From assembly GCF_017562075.2 (NCBI RefSeq), contig NC_054083.1, forward strand, positions 11,674,607 to 11,738,606: DNA of 64,000 nucleotides. Direction: 5' to 3'. The notes below the pieces were generated by a model. That model was not told the origin of the DNA. It ran no database searches and worked only from the letters and a program-made list of their open reading frames with translations. Position 1 is the stretch's first letter, and every line of letters begins with the position of its first letter. The position numbers were made by a program, and so were the translations under genes. The stretch comes from Anopheles merus (taxonomy: Eukaryota; Arthropoda; Insecta; Diptera; Culicidae). Of the stretch, positions 50,332 through 61,843 are shown piece after piece.

Positions 50332-51964
50332 CTGTGTTTCATCTGCATGCTATTGGAAATGGTGCTGTCACGAGGTATCCTGCCAGGCCATTCAACAAGT
50401 AAGGCTTTGCACACGACCATGGTAGCACGGTTGCGACGGTACAACATTATTTTCCCATTTCTTTTACGACTACAATAAAAGAAGACCTCCTTCGAATGGC
50501 ACACAAGGAATAATAATTTGCACTCTCATAAATGCCATATCAATTGTCGCGTTCAAATAGGAAGTATGGTTTGATGAAATAAATTCATATTGCGTGTGCG
50601 TGTATGTACCGCATTGTGGAGTAATAATCTATAACTCATTCAAATCAAGCGATCTATTTATGGCTGAGTGCATGAAGAAATTACGCCACATTGTTGCAGA
50701 TAGTGCGCTTTGTTCACGTGCTGGCAAGCACTTGGCAAGCTTCCAGAGTGGTCTATAACTAAATTCACGACGTGCTTCTTAACCCTGTCAGCGTTCAGTA
50801 GCTCCAATTGAAGAAAACTGGCGGAAATTATTCTTTTATTGAATTACGACGGTGCTTTTATGCAGGACACTTGCAAACCATACTGCTTCGGATATTTGTC
50901 TCGTTGAGGCTTATATTTTCTGCACGTGATGATAATAACACACGCGTCATAAAAAAATACCTTTGCCGATGAATGCCAAACGGCAAGAAAGTGAAGTGCG
51001 TAGTAGTGTGTAGGAAGTTGAAGTGGTTAGTGTACGGGTACAAAAGCACACTTCATTTGACATTCTACTGCTAGTAGATGGAGTGGTAACGTATTATCCT
51101 TCCTTTCTGGGCCACGGTTGCATGCACTTACGCACACACAATCGCACTCACTTAGTGACGTCGTCTGCACGAAGCATCACTGGTACGACTCCTAGTAGAA
51201 GCGCCTAAGTGTTTACATTCGCGATATCTTTGCCGGTGTCGGAGTAGTTAGTACTTGAAACGATCGCGAACAGCAAGCTAGTTGATGGTGAGAGAAATGG
51301 ATTGGAGATGCTGAATACGGCGTGACATTAGACAACAGACCATTCATTCGATATGGAAGGAAGGAATTACTCATAAAAGGTGGCATGAGTGTAGTTTGCA
51401 AACAAAAGATGCTTGAAAGTAAATGCTATATCGTTAAAATAAATTTTTTTTTGTAAACGTTGCTAAATGTTCAACGTATATCTGTTTTTTAAATAACAAT
51501 AAAATGACTAATAAAATAATAAATAAATAACGCATTACAAAAAAATCCGATACAACATCAATTTTTTGTAAATAATTTTTCTTTAATTTCCATAACATAA
51601 TAAATAAATAAATATTAAATAACATTAAAAAATTCATTAAGCGTTGTATGATGTGTATGCTTTATACGGTGATTTAACCAATTTAACTCAAAAGTTCATT
51701 ACTAATAACTATGCATGAAATGTTTACAATGAACAAATCGCCATTCGAACGATTTAATGTTGTTGTTGTTTAATGTAAATTAAATCACGGTCAACAAATC
51801 TGGCGCATGATTATTTTCAATCCAGCAGATTACACACCAACTTTTTTCTCTTAAAATATGTACAAATCAACAACCTGTTTGTGATCGTTACAATAGAAAC
51901 AAATGGAAAAGGAGTGTCCTTAAAATTAGTCGGGCGGAGAATATTCAAATTAAGCAATTTTTGG
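50332..51964. other. Non-coding stretch
   Basis: Balanced to about 51420, then very AT-rich. No supported ORF. Confidence 0.5.
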
Positions 51965-52147
51965 TTATTCAAATGAAGTTCCACAGGTAAGGATCTGTGC
52001 TTCATCTATCCATACCTCGTGGTTCCCTTTTTCGAATGAGATGATGCCGTTTTTTTGCGAATGAAGTAGCCCTTGTAGGTATTTTTTATGGCACATCCTA
52101 AGTACCGAGCAAGGATCATAGCTGCAAGGCAATCCGACCGTAACAAC
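51965..52147 (-). CDS. Candidate terminal exon or relic of a small cysteine-containing protein
   Basis: On the minus strand a strong acceptor (a T-rich tract then GGTATCGCAG, ending at 52148) precedes 60 open codons to TAA at 51967-51965. The peptide begins Val-Val-Thr-Val-Gly, has Cys-Ser-Tyr-Asp-Pro-Cys early, and includes NGIISFEKGNHEVWIDEAQ. Just upstream in another frame, an ATG at about 52203 opens a good signal-peptide-like stretch (MHKFGIRLFFVVFVGIAG). It hits a stop soon after, so the two parts could be a frameshifted secreted-protein relic rather than an exon. A third frame is open across the whole region (52006-52236). No family is recognised. Confidence 0.2.
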   Translation of the reverse strand, partial: VVTVGLPCSYDPCSVLRMCHKKYLQGLLHSQKNGIISFEKGNHEVWIDEAQILTCGTSFE

Positions 52148-55100
52148 CTGCGATACCGACAAAAACAACAAAGAACAGGCGAATACCAAATTTGTGCATA
52201 AATTTCACCAATCACTGTGTCGCATCCTTTCCCCACGTGGAGGATTCGCGGCTAGGAAGACTATTCGATAAACAAATTCAGCACCGGAACGTCCTCTCCG
52301 TTTGGCCGATTGGAAAGCAACGATTGGAAAGAAAATTAAGATACCACCCCCAATAATGTCAATGCAAGTATCGAAAGCTTTGTTTTTTATTTTATTTTAT
52401 TTTTTTTGGAACGAATTTCAACTAGTGAAGTTGCGATATCGCCAGAGAAATGGTTTGAAACGCCCAGTTAGGTCGCAGTTTTTTTTACGAGCAGCAATCA
52501 AACCTTCCAGCAGTCCGATATTTCCTTTAACCTGATACGCCACGGTTTTGCCCGAAGCAGTTGTTCGAACGATCAATTAGCATTCGATACTTTAGTGCGC
52601 ACAAATAAAATGTATCAAAACAACTTCTAGTGGTAGACGCAGAAGATTGAATCGCGTAAGAGGTTAATTGTTTTGACATTTTAAAATAAACCAAAATTCC
52701 TTAAGGCGGTTGTATTATCATGTTTTCCCTTTTTTTTGTATTTGCAACAGTGACGTGAATTTTGTGTTCTTTTTAGTATTTCATTCAAATGAAAGGGAGA
52801 AATGTTAACTACTATACATATAATTTAATCAGTTGTGAATGACATTTATGAAAAGGAAATAAACTTATTGTGTTGAAAAAATCATGTTCATTTCGCTAAT
52901 TTTATACATTGAATGCTCCTAGTTGATGATTTACCTATTTAATTTTCAATTAAACAATTCTGAAATAATTTTCAATCATATTCGAAATATTCCATATACA
53001 AAACTACTCATTTAATTAAATGATGTCAAACTAAAATGATAATAAATAAGCGCTCTATCGATTTTTTTTTTAAATTAGGGTAAATTATTATAATTTTTTC
53101 AATGTACTAAGGTTATTTTTATTTTAAATTAAAATGTAGTACTACCGCTCGTAATTTACTTTTCTGATTTTTGCTCTATTCAATACATAATACAAAATGA
53201 AAAATACATTTTGTCTAAAAATTTTTCATGTGACTCTTACCCTTCTGTTACTTCATATATTTACTCGAATTTTACTTTCCAGTATTTTAACTTCAATTAA
53301 TTGTTTCACAGAACTACATCATTTATTTAAAGCTACATCCATTCTAAAGTCGTTGTTAGGTCCCAAGAATTTGGTAAAAGAAAAATTAATCAAAATAATA
53401 TCAATACTTCATAATGCAAAGTGATTCAATAGCATAATTAAATACTTGTCATTCTTATTTATAAACCATTTATCAACTTTTTTTTAAATACAACAAACAT
53501 CTTATTAAAGAAGCTTTAAAAACATTGAATCATTTTCTTAGACAAAAGAATAAAATGTTTCAAATGTCAATATTCAGGCGAATAATATTTCAATCCATGT
53601 TTGATTGCCACAAATTCCAACCAATCAAGCAAATGAGAGCAGCGTGAATCGTCAATGCCAAGCAAATGAGGCTGAAATGATGCTTTAAAGAATCTTCAAG
53701 CATAATTTCCCGCCATCTGCAGTGCAGGAAACGATCTCACCCATCACACACACACGCCACACATCTGTTGATATGGGTTGAAGGTGAATGGTTGAAAAAC
53801 GCTCGTGTGCACAGGCGGCGCAAAGCATGACAAAAACCCCTTCCGACGACAGTAATGGAAGTCTTAGGTTGCAGCGGTCTATGTTGCTGAAAACATCGAG
53901 AGCATTACACGACACGATAAATGCGGATTATATTTCTTCATTATAATGTTAGTGGGTGTGCGGGTGGCCGGGCGGCTTGATATCGGTGAACGGGCGGCAA
54001 ATTTTGAAAGGTGCACAAGCACCAACGGAGAAAATCACTTCTTTCAGCGAGCGAAAAAGATGACGACAACTCTGCGAGATTCCAACCGATATGTCTCTAA
54101 TGAAAAACACTCTTCCTCTTGCAATGGCGTTCTCCAGTATTTGGCTTTTGGAAGAAGAAAAATAATCGACAGTCTAGCGAAGCGGTCTTGTGAGGGAGCA
54201 ACTCGTGCAGGAGCATCATCATCCTGTTGCTGAATTCCTTGTTGTATTTGTGTAAACCCGTCAGCCAGCTATCAACCGGCTGAAGTAAGAAACTAGCACG
54301 AGCAACATGCCACACGAGACAAAGGATAAAATTATTGATATTTTACGATGAAAATTATCTCATGCGAAAGATAACAAGGCGTCTACTAGACGGTTCCAAA
54401 CGACGCAAGATTAAAGAGACGCCGGTCTTTGCTACTGGTAGAGCTCGTGGCAGGGGAATTGTTTATTTTCTTGGGTTGCAGAGAAAATATGATGGTACCT
54501 TTGCCGACCGGGTGCCGATTAGCAGCGCAACGTGTCTGATCAAAATCGTGTAATATAATTGGGCTTTATCGCAGATATTGATGCCAAGAAAACAGGAAAA
54601 ATAAGTGTGTAAGCATGTTTAAAAAAAACTGATATGTTAAATCAACTTTGCATGAAGAGGTTTTAGTTTTTTTTTTGCCAATAAAGTGTTTTACTTTAAG
54701 TTAAATGTATTAACTTACACTGGGTGTGACAATGGGAGGAAAATGGTGATATATTGAATCCAGAGAAATAACGTGTAGACGGTTAAACTTTCACTCTGCT
54801 ATTCATTTGTTCTTTTGAGTTTATTTTACACGCTATAATTAATTATACAATTCATCTAATCTTTATTTCATCTAAACTTTGATTAAAGCATTTTTCCTTT
54901 AATCTTGAGCATTTTGGCAACTTATTGAACAATTTTATTATTTAAAAAAAAATTTGTTTCAATTTTTTAAACACAAATGAAAATATTTTTACTGATTTTG
55001 TTCAAATCGAATGGATTTCTTAGCAAAACCGCAAAGAATTGTGCTTCACAAAATAAAGTTTATTTCGCCCTGTGAACAACATAAACTTTGTATTTTGATT

Positions 55101-56725
55101 TTAATCAAACTCATAAGGTTAAAACTCCCGATTTGATACTAAAACTTTGGACTTTTTGTAAAACATACAGCGTTTGACAGCGTTTTGTTTACAATTGACG
55201 TGCGGTGGCAGGTGCAAGTTCGCTACTTTTTTAGTGGAATTCCGTTTGATACAAGGTCAATCATGTAATGTAACAGCGTTTCGTATTGTATTGAACATTA
55301 TTTGATAGAAAATCATCCATTTTAAGGCTCTATTTTGTCTATTTGAGTGTATTAGAAAGTGTGCAATAATTGGCAATGAAGTGTGCAATAATAGAATTTA
55401 GAGTTTTTGTGTGCCACAATAGAATTTTTGAATAGGTTTAAAAAATAGTAATTTTTGCCATTATTCATCATGTTTATCCCTAAAATAAAATATACATACT
55501 ATTTTTTAAACAACAGTAACGTATTACAGACAATTATAACAAACATATGAAATCCATCTCAAACATATGAAATACGTTGGCTGTACACTTAAGTGTGCAA
55601 CAATTGGTAAATAGCCTAATAGAAATTCAAACAAACATATTTTAATTAAGTAATGATTAATCAAATTACAAATGAACGTTTCAGTAAACATGTTATTCAT
55701 ATTATTTTATTTGTCCGCTTATCAATGATCCTAAACACTATCACAAAAAGCATTATCTAAGTTTCAACTTACATTAAGTTTCAAATGCCATAACGATACA
55801 CAAAAAAATAAACTTCATCAGCAACCACTTTCTTCGAAACCTTGAGATTGCAAATCTACCCTAGAAGACGTAATGAGCGAATTGCTTGAAGGTATTTCCA
55901 CCTTTCTCTTTTAGTCAGAAATGGCGTGAAACGTGATCAACAGACAAAAAAAAAGAGGAAACCTTTTCAAAAGTATCAAAGCTCTAATTTATGTTAAAAC
56001 ACCTTGCCCCTTCTTCCCCAAGAAAACCACGACGCAAACAAAGCGCAAAAAAGGCACACCATCAAACCCTGACAAAAACTTATATTCGAATCGTTCACTC
56101 CGCCTTTTCTAAGTCCGATCATCTGTCCAGGCCCGGTGATGAGCATCCTTCGGGGTGTTGCTATTAGCGTAATTGTTTCGCAATTCTCTGTCCAAGCGAA
56201 AAGGACTTACACACTCACACACCGATACAGCCGCAAAACACACTGGCTGGCTTAACTCTACAAAAAGTACAACCAAAGTCGGAACATTACACAGTTTGCA
56301 ACCAACTCGCTTAAGTGTAACAACTCACTCATAAAATAATGACGAACACCATTGTTTCGAGATTTGGTTTTATGAAGTCGTTAAAAAATTTGCCTCGCGC
56401 TCTTCGGGATCAAATTCGATCGGGTGGCAACGGTGAATGGTTATCCATTAGTGGAATTGAACTGTCCCCGTCCTGCCTGCCTGGCTTTATTCCTACAAAG
56501 TTGCTTCAATCTACAATCAAAACGCTCTCAAATTCGACCGCCTTTTGGTCCCTTCTTTTTTCACTTTGAGGACCATGCTGAATCGAATCCCAAATGCTAC
56601 GATGACCAAGCACCGTAACTGCACGTTTTTGTAGCAGTTGTGAGAAGTAAATTAAATATAAATAATAACATCCTTGAACAAAAGATGTCTAGCGTACACA
56701 AAACTCAGCGAAGTGCACTCGGGTA
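52148..56725. other. Non-coding stretch, mostly AT-rich
   Basis: 52600-53560 and 54580-56000 are among the most AT-rich parts of the window. A phrase close to GTGTGCAATAATTGG recurs at about 55359, 55381, 55410 and 55592. An ATG ORF at 54359-54553 is rich in Arg and Lys but has no support. TATAAATA lies at 56657-56664. Confidence 0.5.
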
Positions 56726-56938
56726 ATGAAAGTTTGGCTAATTCCTTTAATGCTTCTTGGACTTTTGGAATTTCTGCAAGGCAGACATACAAGAAGTGCA
56801 CGCATTAAAGCAAGCCTCTCATCAACGAAGGCAGAAGGGGCCACTGAGAGGGTTTCCAAAAGGCTTACAGATTGTCCGTGTCAGACGGAATTGAATTCTG
56901 GCGCAAGACAATCACCGTTGGGAGGAAACACGGAGTGA
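56726..56938 (+). CDS. Candidate single-exon gene for a small secreted peptide, 70 residues
   Basis: The ATG at 56726 opens a textbook signal peptide (MKVWLIPLMLLGLLEFLQG) with a likely cleavage after Gly19. The remaining 51 residues are hydrophilic and contain a dibasic Lys-Arg at about residues 45-46 and a Cys-Pro-Cys. This layout would suit a small secreted or processed peptide. TATAAATA at 56657-56664 lies upstream, although the nearest initiator-like TCAG (56704) is somewhat far from it. AATAAA at 57094-57099 lies downstream. The sequence is not recognised, and hydrophobic starts after an ATG do occur by chance. Confidence 0.22.
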   Translation: MKVWLIPLMLLGLLEFLQGRHTRSARIKASLSSTKAEGATERVSKRLTDCPCQTELNSGARQSPLGGNTE

Positions 56939-57306
56939 ACCAAATGCAAAGTTATTTATCCTTTCCGAAAGGCAAAAATCCCCTCCTTCCTCGGCAAGGA
57001 TCTGCAATCCATCCTGTAGGTGTACCGGGCTGATCAATCCATCGCAAAACTCTTCGGCTTAATGATGGCCCCTGCCGGAACACTCCTGGAGGCAATAAAT
57101 TTTTATCCTCCATTGTTTTCCTTAATGTTTGCTCGTTTTTAATGGGTTGAAACTGTCAGAAGTGGCATTACCAACCAGGACGTACAGAGCATCGTAATCG
57201 CATTCTTACACCGTTTGTAAGCATTTCAAGAGTGCTGCGTGAAAACACTGCGAGTGTTAGAAATATCGCTTTTTGGGCCAAATTTTCATTTGCAAGGAAA
57301 TTAGAA

Positions 57307-57312
<6 letters not shown>
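56939..57312. other. Non-coding stretch
   Basis: Nothing seen apart from the AATAAA at 57094-57099. Confidence 0.5.
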
Positions 57313-57359
<47 letters not shown>

Positions 57360-57380
57360 AAGAGAGAGATATAGAGAGAT
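57313..57380 (+). repeat. (AG)n microsatellite
   Basis: A long AG run with a few substitutions after 57355. Confidence 0.97.
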
Positions 57381-60300
57381 GGAAGTGGCTAGCTGAATTT
57401 TATAAATTTTCTTTACGTCCAGCTAGTGAGCAGACAAGTGATAGCTAGGCCAGCGTGGTTTTTGGGGTTTGTGCCTGGTTGTAGACAGATTGTAGCCTAA
57501 TGCTTTGCTTGGTACACCTCAAGCAGCTTGATGAAAGCTGGCCCAGCTAGTGGCATAGTAGTTTAATCCAGTGCCGCTATCCGCAACCACCCCGCAATCC
57601 TCCACACGAACGGGCAAAGTAATAAATGTACAGCACTCGGGTAGCATTATGAAAGTTGTAAAATGAATAGAGATAAATCAAAAGTTAAGAAGACGTAGAA
57701 AGCAAAAACCGCACGGTATAACCACGGCTAAACTGGGCCACAGCATCGTAACGGGCATCTCCAAAAGGTGAATCACTACTGCCGTTGCCTCTGCTGCTGA
57801 GCCGCATTCTCAATGAACCTTCCCGTGTGTAACGGGTTGGAGTTGAAAGTTTAGACCATTGCACCTCACGTCCAGCTGTGGTGAGTGGGATGAGCCGAAA
57901 GCATACTTGCATCTTAGTTCAGCTCATACTTTGTACCGTCACGCTCAAGGTGCTAAGAAGTTGTCTGGCAAACGGAACAGGTATGGCGATACACGGGTGT
58001 GACCCGAGACGAAAACCCAGTGAGACCTTGGGCAATATGATATAAGAAGTAGTGTGTTGGGTTTATCGTTCATTACATTTTCTTCTTTTTGTTGTTGTGG
58101 TTGTTGTTGTTGCAGTGCGCATCTCGAACCTTTCGCAAGGGAACGCTTTTTGTAAGTGTTAATAGTAGACTGTAATTAAGAAAGTTTTCATTCAGACGAC
58201 GTTCAATTAAACCGTTGTCGTCACATGCCGTGGTCAAAAGAAACGAAAAGATCATTGAAAGTATTCGTGGGGAGGTGGAAATGTTGAGAATATTCTATAT
58301 TTTTCTCGCATGGCGTCCTTACCACTATCATTCGAGTTTCTTTCGCGGGTTGGATTCTGTTTGGAATTTTTCAAGCCAAACCAGCAACACTAACACTTCT
58401 GGACCGGTATGGTATGATACCGTAATATTGGCTCAACACAACCAGGAATGCGATGAAAGCATCGTTTTGTAAAGGATGAAAGTTTGATGAAGCCTTCGTG
58501 GAGCAACACTAGTTTTACGCTACCGTTTTTATATAGAAGGTGATAATCATTTCTATTGATCTTTTTTTATATTTTTATAAGGAAGTGATCAACATGTTCT
58601 TTTAGTAAACAGACTGAATACAGTAAGATTGATCTATTTTCCATATACTTTAAATATTTATTTAATGCCATGTGTAAAAAAGGGACTTTAAAGTAATCAC
58701 TGTTCTTTGAATATTGTTTTAACAAAACAATGATTTGAACAGGTTTATTTTTTCCATTATGTCGACAGCTATTGCTGAAAGATATTTATGTTTTTAATAT
58801 TCATGTGAATTAATCTGTCAATGATCTGATTGGACACACGTTCCATACACTGACGCCATTCTCTCACTATGGATGCAGTTTACGACAGACACGCTTCATT
58901 CTCAAAGATGGTCAACATTTTTCCCGCAATGAAATTGCATTTATGACATGCCAATTCTGCAAATCACCAACGAAATGCCACCTGAGTCACCTGTAGCTTC
59001 CAGGCGGTAGCGCCTGTTGCGTATTCAATATTTGATTCGATGGTCGGGGTAGCATCGACGATAATTCGGGAAGCTGTCAAGCGGTGAGCACAGATGAGAG
59101 CGGTTCAATTAAAATTATTTTGTCCCGGCTCGAAGCGAAACCTGTCATGCTACCCATCATTCAAAGGTAATTTAGCTAGCAGAAGGAACAAAGCCGAAGC
59201 AGCTGTCAATTATAATAACGTTCCATCTTTTCCGATTCAGTTGCTATCAAAAGCAGAAGGCAACCGGTGGTTTGAGAATGAATTGGGTGAGATTCCCCAA
59301 GCTCCGTAGAAGGTGGAGGGATGAGTTTTTAAAAATTAACACTTCACTAAGAATTACTTTTCCAAGGAAGCCAAGCACTATCTCAAGCGTTTGTCGCGAC
59401 TTACTCGTTGGAGTGCACCCAAACTCCAAACCAAACGATGGCGCAAGTGGAAAGGGGCTGGTTGTGGCAAGCAACGATGTCATTTCCATGAAATTTAAAG
59501 TTTTGGGAATCTTTTTTCCTTCCCTTATGCTGCTGGAGCCAGTTTGTCGAGCGTCGTCCCTGTTACCTTTGAAACCCTCTAAAGCGAGGTCAAATCACAT
59601 TCAGGTGACGCTGGGCGTACCTGGGCCAAAAGTTTAAGCTCAACCGCCTTAGAAATGGGGCTGCCAAGGATGGAAGAAATAGCGGTTGGGCGTTTCAAAA
59701 CGCAGAAAAGAAGCAGAAAACAGCAGCAGAAAAGAAAAGCGAGAGAAACTTCAATCCGAAATTTAAATTCCACAACTCGCACCAACGCTACAGCGCAGCC
59801 ACGGCAAATGATGATGGACTCGTGGTATGTACCACGTACCATCCTTTACTGTAGCGCACTTCTTTCGCACCCTTTATTCACGAGCTGTCTCCGTTTTTGC
59901 CACTTGCCACAGCAAGGCGAAGCGAGTGGGACTAAATACTCCCAAGGAGATTAAATGCTGCGAGCCAGTTCACAGCGACACAAAGGAATTCTTAATTAAT
60001 TAGCTTGAATTATTTGTTCTATGCTATTGTGCAAAGTTTACCGGAAGGCGTGGAAAGTGCCGAGAGCAAATGGCAAATGGTGTGAGTTGCCCGACGCCCG
60101 GAAGTGTTTGGCTCATGAAAGACGCCCGCGTTGACTGTCCCATTTCACCTCCCGCAGGTGCCACGGCAGAGATACAGCTCGAAAAGCCAAAGTGAAATGT
60201 TGTGGTTGAGAGGTTTGGACTTTCACAATAAAAAAAAACTCATAGCACGCTGCTTTGATGTGTTATTGCACGGTGGTTAGAGGTTGATTTGCGGGGATTC

Positions 60301-61708
60301 GATGATTGTTTGAAGCGATACGCTTCGTTCATATTAATTCGTTTTTTTTTTTTCAATTGAGGGAGAATGTAGAAATCGCTACAGCGAGATTGCAATGTTA
60401 GAGGAAAACAATAGTACCAAGTGTAAAGTTTTCCTAATGGCACCAATCGAATCGTACAATTGATTCTGAGGCACGAAACACAGCAATAAATGTAAAAAGG
60501 CAGTGGTTTGCAATATTTCATTTGGCAACAGCTGTGCTCCAGCATCTGTTGGATTCGATCTAAAACAGGGCTGCAAAGGCCGACTTGACTTAACCCGTTT
60601 GTAGTTGCAGGAAAAACAAAACTAATCTTTAATGTATTCTTGGTGTTTGGTTGGAGAAAACTTTTCTACTTGGAGAGCATTTGCCCAACACCACTAGGCC
60701 ATTGACAACTGACCCCGTAAGGTGGACTGGAGAGAGAGAGGAAATGAAAGCTGGGAAGTGGTGGAAACAAAACCATAAATCATTTCGGCCGGAACTAAGA
60801 AGTTTTCAGCGCTCAGTGCAACCGGATGTTGCGTGCTTTTTGCGTGCTGCCCGTGCCCGTTGACAAACCATTCGTTCGCAAATTAATAGGATCAACTTTT
60901 GTACGCTGTATTTCTTCCTACTTGATGGCAGCCGCCAGCTTTGTTTGCTCGGCGGTGTCATTCATGTGGGCCGTGCACTGAAGGATCGCCTGTGAAGCGA
61001 AATGTAAAGGAAAGTTTCACTTTTGCTTTGCCTGTGCTTGCGACTTAGCGGTGTTTTGTTTGTAATTGAAGGCGTTTGAGCATAAATGAACGATTTGCGG
61101 AGAAAAAAACAGCTCAAAAGTTTCAGTTCTAGGAAAAGTTTCCCTTTGTCGGTAATTTTACGAATAGAGTTTTTACAGGAAATCATACAAAACTCGGTTT
61201 TACACCTTCCATTATTTGGTAAAACAAATGATGAGCAGGAGCTTCGTTTCCTTTTTGTTCAATGGCCAGCTCGCATTGTTAGACGGTATCTATTTTACTC
61301 TTTTCTGAAAAATGATGGATTTTTTGTTCTTTCCTTCATAAAAGGTATGTAATTTTCTGATAATCAATCATTTCTTTAAATTATATGCTCACATATTTTA
61401 AGCTGTGCTAGGTCACACACTTTGTACGATTAATTCAGAGCGTAAAAAACAAATATTTTTGAAACTATTTAAATGTAAGCCAAAATCTTCATCATAATTT
61501 GGAACATATGATTAATAACAAGTAAATTAACTATAATTTGTTCCATTAACTTCAATCGATTCAACCCTGAGCTAGTAACAGACTTTGCTGTGTCTTACTG
61601 GAAAGCTTGTTGATTATACGAGATATATAAACAAAATATACCTGTTGTTTGTTAACAACTTTGTCATTGAGACGGTTACGGACACCAATGAAGTATCCAT
61701 ATGAAATA
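57381..61708. other. Non-coding stretch
   Basis: Balanced composition except AT-rich 58530-58830 and 61360-61700. The ORFs at 59272-59637 and 59655-59954 have no recognisable features. AAAG|GTATGT at 61341-61350 follows a good pyrimidine tract and is a weak second candidate for a recursive splice point. Confidence 0.5.
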
Positions 61709-61843
61709 CTTACTTACTTAACCGGCGCTTTGCGTTCTTGGCCTGCCTCAGGAGTGTCCGAAACCGCTCACGGTCCCGCGCCATCGTCTGCCAGTCTGTT
61801 ATCCCGGTTTTAATGACGGACGCCTCCACGCCATCTTGCCACC
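61709..61843 (-). mobile_element. 5'-truncated 3' end of a non-LTR retrotransposon
   Basis: The 135-base insert is flanked by a perfect 14-base duplication ATCCATATGAAATA (61695-61708 and 61844-61857). On the minus strand it is open for 43 codons from 61841 to a TAA at 61712-61710. It contains a Trp-Gln-Asp-Gly start and DWQTMARDRERFRTLL, the W-D-V...DW...A.DR..W/F..L pattern seen at the C-terminal end of ORF2 in RTE/Jockey-type non-LTR retrotransposons. The stop codon overlaps a short AAGT tandem tail, which suggests almost no 3' UTR. The unbroken frame and perfect duplication indicate a recent insertion. The exact clade is not certain. Confidence 0.82.

Noticed and set aside
51984..51992. 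CAG|GTAAGG as another recursive splice site
   Set aside because: The preceding sequence is mixed, with many A residues, and lacks a pyrimidine tract.
54335..54553. Arg/Lys-rich ORF
   Set aside because: Short, with no recognisable motif or splice signals.
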